Positions 34,956 to 45,612 of a stretch of DNA of 64,000 bases are shown here, piece by piece (position 1 is the first letter of the stretch; the number at the start of each line of letters is the position of its first letter). The stretch comes from Lepas anatifera (taxonomy: Eukaryota > Arthropoda > Thecostraca > Lepadidae), in assembly GCA_034440635.1 (NCBI GenBank), contig JAOTON010001078.1, positions 261,001-325,000 on the forward strand, in the 5' to 3' direction. A program made the translations under genes and the position numbers. A model generated the notes under the pieces. The model was not told where the DNA came from, made no database searches, and saw only the letters and a list, made by a program, of their open reading frames with translations.

Positions 34956-35964
34956 AGCGAGCTCCCATGTTACTCTTGCAGATAGTGCTTCTCAGCTCAT
35001 ACAGAGTACTCAAGAGTTTTTCTTTGAATTATCCGTTGCATTCAAAGGGGTTAGCCCTGCAATCTGCAGCGCCCCTTTTTCTTCTGTGTTCCCACAAAGC
35101 GACTTTCAATATTTAGTTCGAATGCGATACTCAACGTCTCCCTTATGGTTTCATCAACGGTTAGCTCTGAGCTTGGCCGGTTTCTGGTTCTCAAAGTGTT
35201 TTATGGTTTCTGTTGCCTGTTTTCTGTTTTTTGCCAGGAACCTGGTTTTGCGCTCTCTGTTTTTTGCCACCACAGTGGCTATCTCATGGATACTTGCGAG
35301 CATCCAAGCAGTATGTTTTCTGAATTTTCCGTGTACAGCCGGAAGGTTCGGAAGACAGATACAGTGTTGGAGGATGCATTTGACACTGCACCATCGAAGC
35401 ATCCAAGCTGTACGTTTTCTGAATTTGCTGCAATCAGCCAGCAAGTTCAGAAAACAAATATGTTGTTGGAAGGTGCATTCAGTACAGCACCTGAGACATC
35501 TAGTCTGTATTTCTCCATATAGCATTAGCAGTAGAATATTTAGTTATAGTACTAACCTTTGTCCTAGTCTCCTAAATTGCCTGTTTTGTCTGTGCTTTCG
35601 GTATCACCTGACGGATGTATGTTTACTATCTAACCTGACTGTGTACCTGAGTTACAAATTCCCAGTGTGCTCTAGTAAACTCCCCAATACAAACTGTTCA
35701 AGGCTTTTCAGATTTTTCAGGACCAATACTTCAATTACTAACCTGACCCAACATCGGACCCTCCGGGTCTGTGAGTGCAGGCCAAACACTGGCTTAGAGG
35801 ACCAAATGTCTTGTTCTAGTCACCATGCCAGCCATTGCAAGAAAAGTATGTGTAAAGATGGCAGACCTACCCTGCTATGCTCGGCACATATGGCCCTAAT
35901 TTTTTTCAGGAATTTCAGGATTGTAAGGAACTTACAAACAACAAACCCATCCAATGAGTTCTGA
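34672..35964 (+). CDS. 430-codon open frame across the ORF1-ORF2 spacer, function unknown
   Basis: This frame starts at an ATG inside the 3' part of ORF1 in another phase. It runs without a stop through the spacer and ends at a TGA (35962-35964) that overlaps the ORF2 ATG at 35954. The N-terminal half has hydrophobic runs (IYIFVLALFSF; FRMVLLWFILGFF; VSVACFLFF) that could be membrane segments, although the T-rich sequence alone would produce them. A 99-bp (33-codon) duplication at 35298-35495 keeps the phase. A second frame (35145-35522) is open over the same duplication and looks more hydrophilic. It may be a third LINE protein, a remnant of a longer ORF1, or a chance frame. Confidence 0.3.
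   Translation: MFLRPLRHLAIVIPLDLSTFQRKPWRSLKNAGRGDLQYLTQHTLKEYSGNQFASMNLWWHIYIFVLALFSFSSTFRMVLLWFILGFFKVISVHSEASSHVTLADSASQLIQSTQEFFFELSVAFKGVSPAICSAPFSSVFPQSDFQYLVRMRYSTSPLWFHQRLALSLAGFWFSKCFMVSVACFLFFARNLVLRSLFFATTVAISWILASIQAVCFLNFPCTAGRFGRQIQCWRMHLTLHHRSIQAVRFLNLLQSASKFRKQICCWKVHSVQHLRHLVCISPYSISSRIFSYSTNLCPSLLNCLFCLCFRYHLTDVCLLSNLTVYLSYKFPVCSSKLPNTNCSRLFRFFRTNTSITNLTQHRTLRVCECRPNTGLEDQMSCSSHHASHCKKSMCKDGRPTLLCSAHMALIFFRNFRIVRNLQTTNPSNEF
35298..35495 (+). repeat. 99-bp direct duplication in the LINE spacer
   Basis: The phrases gcatccaagcagtatgtttt and gcatccaagctgtacgtttt start 99 bases apart, and the following sequence matches throughout with about 30 percent difference. A period of 99 preserves all reading frames. 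Confidence 0.8.
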
Positions 35965-38900
35965 AATTCTTCAGTGGAACTGTCGGGGTTTGATAGGGAA
36001 ATGGGCTGAGGTTAAGCCAATGTTGTTGATGTTGTCACCACTAATAATTTGTTTGCAGGAAACCCATTTTCTCCCCAACGACCCTTATAACTTCAACTTA
36101 GTGAATTACTCGTGTTACAATGCTTATGCTGGAACAGGTGCTCGACAGGGTGGTGTAACACTGTATGTTTCAAATAAGCTTCCACATTACCATCTCGCCC
36201 TGAATACCCAACTACAAGCTGTTGCATGTGTATGTTCAATCAACAGGCAGAAAATTATTGTATGTTCATTATATCTTCCCCCAGGTATGCCCTTGAGAAA
36301 AAATGATTTAGACAGCCTGGTCGAACAATTCAATCTTCCATTTATCATCTGCTCGGACGCCAACAGCAAAAATAGACTTTGGGGAGCTCCACGCAACGAT
36401 GCTCGTGGAAATATATGGGGAGAAATTATTCGTGAGCGAGCATTACATGTAATGAACAATGGAAACCCGACACGCCTAGATGAATTTTCAGGAAACCTTT
36501 CTCATATTGACCTAACATCCTAACAATATGTATCACTTTGTGATACATATTGGTCTAACTCAAAATATCCTGACGAATTATACATTACCAATAGTCCAAT
36601 TTAACACCACAAAGGCGGACTGGGCCAAATTCCATGAGAAATGTGATGTACAAATCGAGCTTGATAGTGTGGACAGAAGCTGTAAAGCAGTATCGGAAAT
36701 AATTATGAACGCGGCCGAAAATAGTATACCCCATAAAAAACAAACATACAAATACAACTGCCCTTGGTGGACTTCGGAATGCCGAAGGGCAGTGGCAAGA
36801 AGAAAACGAGCCCTTAACAGATTTAGACGAAATAGAACAAACTCAGCACTACTATTTGAGTATAAACGTTTGAAGGCCATGGCTAGGCGCACTATACGCC
36901 AGGCAAAGAAAAAAAGCTGGGAAACTTTACTGGCGACATTTACTGTCAGGACCCCACTAACCAGACTGTGGAGCTTAATTAAGTGTTTTTCAGGTAAAAG
37001 ATACCCACCACCGGCACCGATTGTACTACAGGAGAATGGTACGGTAATTTCTGACCCTCACGAGGTTGGGAACTCACTTGGCCAATTCTTTTCTGGCATT
37101 TCTTCGTCTAACAACTACAGTGCTCCATTCCGACAAAAACTTCGACATCTAGAAACAAACGATCATTCTTCATACAACCATGAAGTATATAACACCGTGT
37201 TTACCCTCACAGAGCTGAAGAAAGCTCTGGCTGCATCTGGGTCAACCTCGGTCGGACCAGACGGTATACATTATGACTTTTTGAAACATTTACCCCCAGC
37301 TTTTCTGCGACAACTATTGGATTTTTACAACATGATTTGGCAGAACGATTATTATCCTCCGGAGTGGCGCCACTCCTTCATTGTACCCATATGTAAACCA
37401 GGAAAACCAGCAACATCATTAAACTCCTACAGACCCATCCAACTAACCTCATGTTTAGGAAAAACTTTTGAGCGTATGATTACTAAAAGGATCATGTGGT
37501 TTGTGGAGAAAAACAAAATGTTGAATAAAGTACAATGTGGTTTTAGGAAAAACAAAAGTACCACTGACCACCTTATTCGACTAGAATCAGATGTTAGAAA
37601 AAGCTTCTTTGAGGGGAAATGTACTGTGGCAATCTTTCTAGACATCAAATCGGCTTATAATATGGTAAACAAACGAATCCTAATGAACAAACTCTACAAC
37701 TTGGGTTTTAGAGGTCACTTTATGAACTTCGTCCAGGGATATCTAAGTGACCGAACTTTCCAAATTTAGACTCAGGTACTCTCGGATATTTTTCCCCAGT
37801 ATAACGGTGTAGTCCAGGGCGGAGTGATTTCGCCCCCTGCTATTCCTACTAATGATTAATGATGTTTTCGATAACCTACCTGAACATGTATCAAGTGCAC
37901 TGTACGCTGACGATTGTTCATTATGGGTCTCGCATGAAAACGTTCATAACGCAATCCTAACATTACAGTATGCGGTTTCTCGGGTGTCGAATTGGGCTAA
38001 TAACAACGGGTTCTCCTTTTCAGCGGAAAAATCACAGGTAATAATATTTAAAAGGAAACTACGACACAAAAACTATGGACCATATAACTGTATCAAACTA
38101 GGAAATGCCATCGTTGAATTTGTGACTGAGACACGCTTCCTTGGAATGATTCTTGACGAAAAACTAGCAATGAAAAGTCACATCCTGCACATAAAAGCCA
38201 GAGCAGAGAAGAGAATCTCTGTTCTGAAGTGCATCTCAGCCCCAAGCTTCGGTGCGGATAGAAAGACCCTTTTGCGGATATATTCATCACTGATAAGACC
38301 AATTCTGGAATATGGCTGCCAAATATTTGATGGAGCAAACGACAAAATTGTGGAATCACTGGAGTCTGTACAGAATGCCAGCATCCGGATAGCTCTAGGT
38401 GCCTTACGTACAACTCCCGTCAAAGCAATGCTGGTCGAGGCTAACCTCCCTTCGTTACAGGATAGACGACATTACCTGACGGTAAGGTATTATCTGAAAG
38501 CAGCTTCCGACAGGGAACATCCATGCCAACCCCATGTTACAACACTAGCGTCTCTGATGCACCTCGGGGAGAGACGGCTGAAACTTCTATGTGGTATCCC
38601 TATCTCGTGTAGAATTAAGAAAATTAACGAATTTTTCGACTTCACAGTGCCCTCTAACTTTGGCAGTACCCACGAAGAAACGGCTCCTTGGGATCTTGTT
38701 CCTATCGAAACCTTCAAGCTTATAAACACAAAACAGGGAACTTGCCCAGTAGAGGTTCATGAAAAATTTATAGATCTCCTTTTCAAATATGTCGATTATA
38801 AATTTATGTATACGGATGGATCAAAAATGAATGGTAAAACAGGTTGTGCTATTCATTTTGGATATGGAACGATAGAGGAAAGAATCACTGATGACGTGAC

Positions 38901-39633
38901 AATCTGCACCGCGGAACTTTTTGCCATTTTTAGATGTCTCCAGTTTATCAAATCGAGAAATATTGTTAAAGTGATTATATGTGTAGACTCCCTTTCAGCG
39001 ATCCAGAAATGTACGAACACGGAGGACACATCACCAATCTCAGGTAATATCCGTCAGATCTATCACGATTTAATAATGGATGGCTTCGAAATAAAGATAG
39101 TCTGGATCCCTAGTCACCAGGGAATCCCGGGCAATGACATAGCTGATAAAAAAGCAAAAATGTCTCTTCGGTATGAACATATGACAGAGGTGAAAGTCCA
39201 TTACTCTGAATACTACAGCCAAATTAAAAAGTGCATGTGGCAATATATCGATAAGAAGTGGCAACGCCATACGCCCCCTACTAACCTGCAAATGATAAAG
39301 AAGCAAACCGTCGAATGGATGTCGTCATACAGGGAAAACAGAAGGGACGAAGTGATACTAGCCCGACTAAGACTTGGACACACGAGACTCACCCACCGAC
39401 ACTTAATGGAACGAGAAGCCCCCCCAATATGTGATGAGTGCGACGTTAGGGTGACTGTTGAACATTTGTTGTTACACTGTACGAAATTCCAGGCACAGCG
39501 GAGCCAACTACAAGCGGCTTGCGAAATATTGACCGTTCAAATGACCCTGGAAACTCTTTTAGGAAATGATGAAAGAATGTTCGATCACGTGGTTGTTTTT
39601 CTTAAAGACTGTGACCTTTATCGACATATTTAG
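35954..39633 (+). pseudogene. LINE ORF2: APE endonuclease, reverse transcriptase, RNase H
   Basis: The endonuclease (35954-36523) nicks the target. It shows WNCRG, the catalytic Glu in LQETH, SDAN and HIDLT. The frame then breaks and the terminal SDH block is not seen. The reverse transcriptase follows, with RPIQLTSCLGK, the motif A Asp in FLDIKSAYN, QGGVISP, and the catalytic YADD (about 37902-37913). RNase H has its Asp in YTDGSK, Glu in CTAELFAI, Asp in CVDSLSAI, and SHQGIPGNDIAD. A C-terminal CDEC...H...HC zinc motif lies near 39430-39480. Lesions: stop plus frame change at 36521-36550, a TAG at 37767-37769, and one extra C in 'cgccccctg' near 37833. The RNase H part is intact. The ATG at 35954 overlaps the preceding spacer frame. 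Confidence 0.9.
36524..36550. repeat. Perfect hairpin at the endonuclease break
   Basis: The bases aatatgtatcac, ttt and gtgatacatatt form a 12-bp perfect stem with a 3-nt loop. It sits exactly where the ORF2 frame and the end of the endonuclease domain are lost. Confidence 0.85.
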
Positions 39634-39860
39634 CATGTTGAGACTAGTCCTGAACCGTAAATACTTGGATGCGCCATGTTTTAGATAAATTTCGCATATT
39701 CAATGGTTTTCTAACTTGAGTAGCATGAAAATAGTATTGTGCACCTTTGTACTAGAATCTTTTGCCTAGAAAACGTATAGAAATAGGGGCACTGTGTTTG
39801 CAAAGAGTCATCCTAGATAAGGACTAGTTAATAGTACACCTGTTGTCGCTACCGGTTCTT

Positions 39861-39882
39861 GGTTCCAGTGTTCACTGGAACC
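39861..39882. repeat. Hairpin in the LINE 3' UTR
   Basis: ggttccagtg and cactggaacc flank a 2-nt loop, and outer accggttc/gaaccggt extends the pairing. It may be a structure used by the element's own reverse transcriptase for template recognition, which is inferred from LINE biology. Confidence 0.6.
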
Positions 39883-39983
39883 GGAACCGGTTCTCTCACG
39901 GGTCGCGAGGTTTTCCCCCCATTTCACAGGTCGAGACACTTGAGCCCCAGAGGCTATGCGCCTTAACCCTACAACAACAACAA

Positions 39984-39997
39984 CTTGATTTGAACCA
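39984..39997 (+). repeat. Target-site duplication, right copy
   Basis: Exact repeat of 33050-33063, directly after the acaacaacaacaa tail. Confidence 0.85.
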
Positions 39998-40082
39998 ATG
40001 AAAATTAATAAGGAATTGCCGTTCATAAAATCCTCGTGCAAAAATTACATCACGGCACTGCTAGTGTTAAAGACATTAGCCG

Positions 40083-41025
40083 GGATGTAGTAAAAAAAAC
40101 TTTTTTACTTTTCCGACTCGAACCCACTTTTTCCCATTATATATTCAATTCTGATTTCAATGAGCCACATTCCAAGCATCTACGACAACGGGAAAGATCG
40201 CCTCAAAACGGTTAAAGATTTCATGTTTCAGAGCGCGATTGGCCGCCCGGCGTTGGAGTCTCCCGTTGTTAAATTGGTATGAAAGGGGTGCATAAGCTAC
40301 CAGTAAAGACAGCGTGGCATGTGCGTGCGTATAAGAGCGGTAGATGAGATTTAACATGCAGGCATTTACTTGTCAGATGTATTTGCAGCGCAATACAAAT
40401 GCATGTTATTCCACAAAAGACCTGAAATTAAATGGTTCAGCACCCTAGTACTCTAAATCCCGGCAGAACAGCAATGTCTTCCGGAGGCGAACCTTTCTCT
40501 GACAACATTCGTTGGAGAATGTCGTTGGGGCAGGTGCTTCTCCCTATTCTCCTGAGAGCTTTTTAACAACTCTTATACTGCTAGAAGAAGACCCTGCTGC
40601 ATATGTTTACCCTTTGAATGGCTCACGAAATCTTCCACCCGCTTCACACCACACCACGGTTCTGTGGGACCGTTCACAACGGTAAGTTCTGGAATACCTT
40701 GAAACAGGGGAAGCTATACCAGTCACCAGCTTCTCAACGGAGTCATTTCATGTCAGAATCTTTCAGATTTAGGCGCTCGAATACCAGCCAGCTTTTAGGA
40801 ATGACAAATTGGCTGAGTCTCGGTACGGAGCCGAGCTCTTCATAGCCTCTGTCGGAAACTTTAGCCTACCCAACTGAAAGATGGACGGTTTTGCTGCTTA
40901 GGCCAGGTACTGTGTCACTGCGTTTTTACCTCCAGCATTGTGATTTTTATTTGCGAGGCAGATTATAACTTTCTGGTCAAAAATAGCAGTTGCGTTTGCA
41001 CATTGACTTCAGCGCCTCTATACAA
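40083..41025. repeat. Large inverted duplication, left arm
   Basis: The arm is matched in reverse by 41690-43690, once the 1032-bp insertion at 42130-43161 is removed. Similarity is high at 40083-40880 and falls off toward the centre. The two arms enclose about 0.66 kb. Confidence 0.8.
40157..40357 (-). CDS. Unassigned 66-codon frame, left-arm copy
   Basis: The reading starts MLNLIYRSYTHAHATLSL, contains LQRRAAN and ends FPVVVDAWNVAH. The right arm has a same-length frame (43368-43568, plus) differing at about 8 residues and with no stop or indel. I know no matching family. It may be the last exon or end fragment of an element protein. The conserved length argues for past selection or recent duplication. 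Confidence 0.3.
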   Translation of the reverse strand: MLNLIYRSYTHAHATLSLLVAYAPLSYQFNNGRLQRRAANRALKHEIFNRFEAIFPVVVDAWNVAH

Positions 41026-41404
41026 TACCGGAGTATTTTTTGTTGGAAGACAATCAGGTAACGTTCCTGGATCATCAGGCCCGGCTAGTGCCTTGTTTCT
41101 GGAAGGCATGCCAGCTCTGTTTTGCTTGAGAAGATAATCACGAACTGCGCAAGCTGGTTAACGTGTGGATGTCAGGAGAGGTTGCATCCAACAAATGTCT
41201 GTTTAAAAGACAAGGAGCCCACCAACGAACCATATTCATGGAATATAGGACATTTATGGCATGAAGTGCGTGCTATCACTGAGTCAGATTCCGTTCATCA
41301 TTCCAGAAAATACTTAAAGACTGAATATTATAGTTTTTGGAGTTTAACAACGCATCAACTGCGCAGGTCATATGGCATCAGAGATGTGAGGGAAAGAATT
41401 AGCT

Positions 41405-41527
41405 TAGGCTAGAGCAGAGCGCCAGATTCTGCCTCTGGGCGGGCTCGAACCCACGACACCCAGCACATGCAGACTGCCATTGACTGAGACGAGCGCAAGC
41501 GCTAACCGACTGAGCCACTCAGACCCC
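41405..41527 (-). repeat. tRNA-derived SINE-like head
   Basis: On the minus strand ggggtctgagtggctcagtc leads into the A box TGGCTCAGTCGGTTAGCG (41500-41517). The B box GGTTCGAGCCC lies at 41440-41452. The A-to-B distance (about 77 nt) is too long for a normal tRNA and no paired acceptor stem is seen. It is therefore a tRNA-derived repeat with a possible Pol III promoter, not a functional tRNA. It lies in the spacer of the inverted duplication. Confidence 0.6.
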
Positions 41528-41534
41528 GAAAGAG

Positions 41535-42126
41535 TTAGCGGCTTTCCTTGTGAGTGGTTCTAAACCATGTATTTGGGCTCCTCCGTCGCGGATAGTCAGC
41601 TTCAGAGCCTTCTATGAGCCTCAAAGCTATCCATAAAATGCAGTGCAGTGCTTTCATTAAGTTCATATAGAATCCCCCTGAATGTGCTGAAGTCAATTTC
41701 CCATCAGCTGTGGTATCTGTGCACAGAAATTTATATTCTGTCCCGCTGGATAGAACCACCTTCTTAGAGGTAAGGATCCAGTCGCACAACAATTGGCCAA
41801 ACAGCAAACAATTCACATTTGACTAGGGCAAGCTAAGTTTCCGATAGTGGCTATGAAGAACTCGGTAAATGCTCGGTACTAAGCCTCAGCCAGCTTGTCA
41901 CTCCTGACAGCTGGCTGGTATTCGATTGCCTGAATCTGAAAGATTCTGACATGAAATGGCTCCGTTGAGAAGCTGGTGACTGGTATAGCTTCTCCTGTTT
42001 CAAGGTCTTCCAGAACGTAATGTGGTGAACGATCCCACAGAACGTGGTGTGAAGCTAGTGGAAGATTTCGTGAGCCATTCGAAGGGTAAAAATATGCAGC
42101 AGGGTCTTCTTCGAGCAGTATCAGAG
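41535..42126 (-). pseudogene. Unrecognised element-borne protein, one stop
   Basis: Reading down the minus strand, about 80 codons (starting about 42126, LLEEDPAAYFYPSNGSRNLP and so on) end at a stop near 41879. The same frame zone then continues with NCLLFGQLLCDWILTSKKVV and YKFLCTDTTADGKLTSAHSG. The left arm of the inverted duplication carries a more decayed copy (about 40575-41025, plus) with matching residues such as VTSFSTE.FHVRIFQI. Conservation at the protein level across both arms indicates former coding. I recognise no family. The end at 41535 abuts the SINE-like head. Confidence 0.4.
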
Positions 42127-42129
42127 CTC

Positions 42130-43161
42130 TTAACACTCGCCCCACGGGTGGGGGCCATCGATGGCCCCCCTCAGGTTTTTCCGGGATAGCAGAAAAACGA
42201 AGAGGCGCAGCACCGCGGTTGAGGGCTCTACCTCTCACTGCATCATTTTCCCACCATCCCTGAAATTTTTTACCCCGGGTCACCCAAGGTCAGGTCACCA
42301 GACGAGGTCAACCAAGGTCACCTCACTTCAACTTTAGAGCTCTGTAAGAGCTACATTTCGAATTCGATCAATTTGAAACTTCCTACACTTTATGGCCCCT
42401 CCAGAGTCTACAAGGTGTATATCCGGGATTTTTTCGATTTCGTGCCCTGAGGTCAGGTCACGAGGTGACCTCTCCCATTGAAAAAGCATGGGAAAAGCTG
42501 TCTTATGATCTAAAAGTCACAAAAGCGATTGAAAATGCTCAGCTTGATCAGAAAAGCGTTCTTGGACACCCTTTCACGGATTCCAGAGGCCATATTTGCC
42601 CTTTGAGCTCTCCAAGGCCATCCAAGGTCACCAGGGGTCAAAAACAGTATTGTAACAATAACTTTTGACCTAATTAAGCTAGAGCGCTGAAACAAATACC
42701 ATCGTGTTTGTCTTGTCACTGGCTTTCATTTGATATACGGCAAGGTCACTTTCTGACCTTTCGTGACCTCAGGTCATCTTAGGTCACGAGGTGACCTCTG
42801 GAGGTCAAACCCATGGCGGGAGGTCTTTACGTTCCACATAGCGGAAAAAGGACTGACAATTTCCTATCCAATGTACTTTACCAGACTTCAATAGATCTAA
42901 TGGCATGAGAGTTATGCCCAGTTTGCTTAAGGATTGCATATTTGAGTGAAAATAGCCGATCTTGACCTAATTTGACATCTGGAGGTCAAACCATTGACCC
43001 GAACACTAAAACATGCAAAGTAATTTCTTACTGAGTTCACGCGAGCTTTCTATTGCACTTTGCAGATTTGCGCTAACGCCCATATTTTCGGAGTTAGAGG
43101 GGGCATCGATGGCCCCCAGTGGGGCGAAGGTGGCGCTGGATCCCCGGTGGGGCGCGGGTTA
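42130..43161. mobile_element. TTAA-flanked MITE, family E (1032 bp)
   Basis: It begins TTAACACTCGCCCCACGGG and ends ggtggggcgcgggTTAA, with a self-complementary ggccatcgatggcc near each end. The interior is rich in AGGTCA/TGACCT hexamers. The left arm of the inverted duplication has one TTAA at the matching site, so the element duplicated TTAA on insertion. Confidence 0.9.
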
Positions 43162-43367
43162 AATAGTTCGCAAGAGAATAGGGAGAAGCACCTACCCCAA
43201 CGACGTTCTTCAACGAATTTTACCACAGAAAGGTTTGCCTCCGGAAGGCATTCCTGTTCTGTCGGGACTCAGAGTGCTAGGTTGCTGAACCATTTAATTT
43301 CAGGTCTTTTGTGGAATAACATGTATTATTATTGCGCTGCAAATACATCTGACAAGTAAATGTCTGC

Positions 43368-43568
43368 ATGTTAAATCCCATCTACCGCTCTTATACGCAC
43401 GCACATGCTACGCTGTCTTTAATGGTAGGTTATACACCCCTTTCATCCCGATTTAACAAGGGGAGACTGCAACGCCGGGCGGCGAATCACGCTCTGAAAC
43501 ATGAAATCTTTAACCGTTTTGAGGCGATCTTTCCCGTTGTCGTAGATGCTTGGAATGTGGCTCATTGA
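43368..43568 (+). CDS. Unassigned 66-codon frame, right-arm copy
   Basis: Partner of 40157-40357. It has the same length and the same ending FPVVVDAWNVAH, with substitutions such as L/P, Q/R and N/K. Family unknown. Confidence 0.3.
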   Translation: MLNPIYRSYTHAHATLSLMVGYTPLSSRFNKGRLQRRAANHALKHEIFNRFEAIFPVVVDAWNVAH

Positions 43569-43631
43569 AATCAGAATTGAATATATAATGGGGTAAAAGT
43601 GGGTTCCGAGTCTGAAAAGTAGAAAAATGTT

Positions 43632-43693
43632 TTTTTAACGACTCTAGTCTAATACTACACCCTTTTTAACGACTCTAGTCTAATACTACACCC
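43632..43693. repeat. Tandem duplication, about 31 bp x 2
   Basis: aacgactctagtctaatact followed by acaccct occurs twice in direct succession at the outer end of the right arm. Confidence 0.85.
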
Positions 43694-45525
43694 TATCTTC
43701 AATGTGCAATAATCACGCACACTTACTACATGGTCCTTCTGACCTATCCAGGGAACACTAGAGCGGGTAAGATATTCCTCATCTGATAATAGCACGTTAA
43801 TCTCAAAAGCTGGTTCTATGATATATATTGTTACCTACCAACAATATTCACCTCTTCTTTGAAGCCGTGATGGTTCCCCTTCCCATCCAATTATTTGTGC
43901 CATACTTGCAGCGTACTCTGCCTCAAGCATTCATTGAAGATCCCGGGACCACCTTAATCCTTGTGATAGGGACAGAATGCCAAGCCCCACGTGTGACATC
44001 GTCCCAATCGATCCGAACAAGCTTCATTCCTTCCGCCTCACCACCTCCATCCCCAGGTTACCGCCTGCTGCAACTGGGCCCGGAGTTTGAAGAATACAGC
44101 AGCTTTTTTAATCTCGCGCTTTTCCCTCGCGAACTTCAACAAAGGCAGCAGTAAGCCCATTGATCGAAATTGAATGAGCGACGTGCTGGTCATTCATCTC
44201 ATTTCTGTCATTGCCTAGCAACATTATTGTTAAAATCTAAAGCGAAGGAACTAGGTCACGGCAACAGACTAACCAGCTGTGTGCTGAATTACGGCTTTTT
44301 GCCTGATTCTCCATACCTGTGTACACCAAGCGTGGCAAAAACCTCTTGGAAAAAGCCGTATGTTTGAATGAGCTCACTTCCGGCTTTTTGCCTGCGAATG
44401 AACATGACAAACATGGAGATACGCGTAAAACCATCTTCTAAATAAGCACAATTTATCATTTGAATCTGTAAATAGTACGCGTATTATCAAATGCGGCTTT
44501 TCAAGAGCCTTTCAACGATACCAAAAACCCAAAATCAATAATTTTGGACTTAGGGCTTTTGGCTTCACAGGCTCGGCATTTATGCTCATACAATATAAGC
44601 CGAGTTACCGGGTCACATTCCCGGGTCCCATCTTTGGAATCGCTCATCTTTATCGCCATCCTGTCGCTTAAAAACCAAAGTAAATACACATTTCTCAGAA
44701 GTAATCTTACCCTCGATTTGGGCAAGGCATCCGTTTCGAAAAAAGGTATAAAGAGGAATAATTTCATCACAGTTTCATCGTTCAAATATCATTCCCGTTA
44801 CAGCGAAGCGAACTCAAACATGAAGCTTCGCGATAAGACACTTCAATTCTTCTGCTTGCCATGATAAAAGCATAGACCCTCCCATACCCACGAAAGCACA
44901 GCCTCATACATTTCCAGCCTGGCACGTCTACACATGTTCAGTCTAGGTGCATAAAATCGTCCGGCAGTGATGCGAGTTGAGACGCACGAGACTCACTCCG
45001 TCATGAAATCGAATTCGGCTCACTTCATCTGCTATAACTTTGGCTGCACGTCCCTCTGTTCAGCAGTATGGACTAGAGATGCTTTGCCAAGACGAATGGT
45101 GTCCATGGTGTCGTCCAAGCCTACTCGAAGTTCGCACAAGATACACAGATGCCACTACGGTCGTCCCATAGATCCCATCGATACGCCACAGCTCAATGAA
45201 TGGTTCACCGAATTTCTGTCTGATTTGGCCCCTTTTGCAGCCGGGCGAAGAAACCGTCACTCCCAGGGGCGGGGCAGGCGAGGGCGGGGATTCTGGACTG
45301 TTTAGGGGGGGGTCCAGAGTCACTGGAATGTGGGCTTCCCGCCGACTAGCCCGGGAGCCGGGCGCTGGGCCTGACGGCAGACCAATGTGAGGAGGTGGAA
45401 GGCTGCCGTCGACTCAAGTGCAGCTCAGGGATTTATCGCGTGGGCATATGCGTGAGAAGCATATGGTAAAAACAAATCGGCTTCCTACACTAACTTGTGT
45501 CCCCTAGCCCAGATATTCGGGGGCA
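43694..45525. other. No recognised gene
   Basis: Frames at 43828-44154 and 44967-45305 (plus) are ordinary in composition but unrecognised. An inverted pair ttacggctttttgcc / ggaaaaagccgta lies at about 44289-44360. The block at 45240-45400 is GC-rich. The part next to 45525 would be the EXOG 3' untranslated region, but no AATAAA is evident. Confidence 0.4.
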
Positions 45526-45612
45526 TCACAGCTCGCGTCCGCCCGCCGCCAGCTCTGCCTGCTTCCTCTGGTACAGCTCCACCGAGCGGGCCGTGTAGGA
45601 CACGCGCCGCCG
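45526..45612 (-). CDS. EXOG: EXOG exon 7 (C-terminus)
   Basis: Acceptor gtgccggcag|CGG, phase 0; encodes RRRVSYTARSVELYQRKQAE then LAAGGREL and stops with TGA (45526-45528). Charged helix as expected for the EXOG C-terminal end. The conservation is modest, so this is the least sure exon. Confidence 0.65.
   Translation of the reverse strand, partial: RRRVSYTARSVELYQRKQAELAAGGREL

Larger units (their letters stand above)
33064..39983 (+). mobile_element. Full-length I-type non-LTR retrotransposon (about 6.9 kb)
   Basis: This element copies itself by target-primed reverse transcription. Identical 14-bp repeats bound it. It has a 5' UTR of about 340 bp, a zinc-knuckle ORF1, a spacer, and an ORF2 with endonuclease, reverse transcriptase and RNase H. 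A 3' UTR ends in acaacaacaacaa rather than poly-A. RNase H, an APE-type endonuclease, three gag zinc knuckles and a short-repeat tail together point to the I superfamily. The copy carries a few frameshifts and stops. It inserted about 350 bp downstream of the recombinase gene. Confidence 0.9.
41690..43690. repeat. Large inverted duplication, right arm, with TTAA element inserted
   Basis: The reverse complement matches 40083-41025 apart from the inserted element. The outer end carries gggtgtagtattagac on the minus strand, compared with gggatgtagt in the left arm. Confidence 0.8.

Noticed and set aside
41425..41527. A functional tRNA gene
   Set aside because: The A and B boxes are present but about 77 nt apart, and the acceptor stem does not pair.
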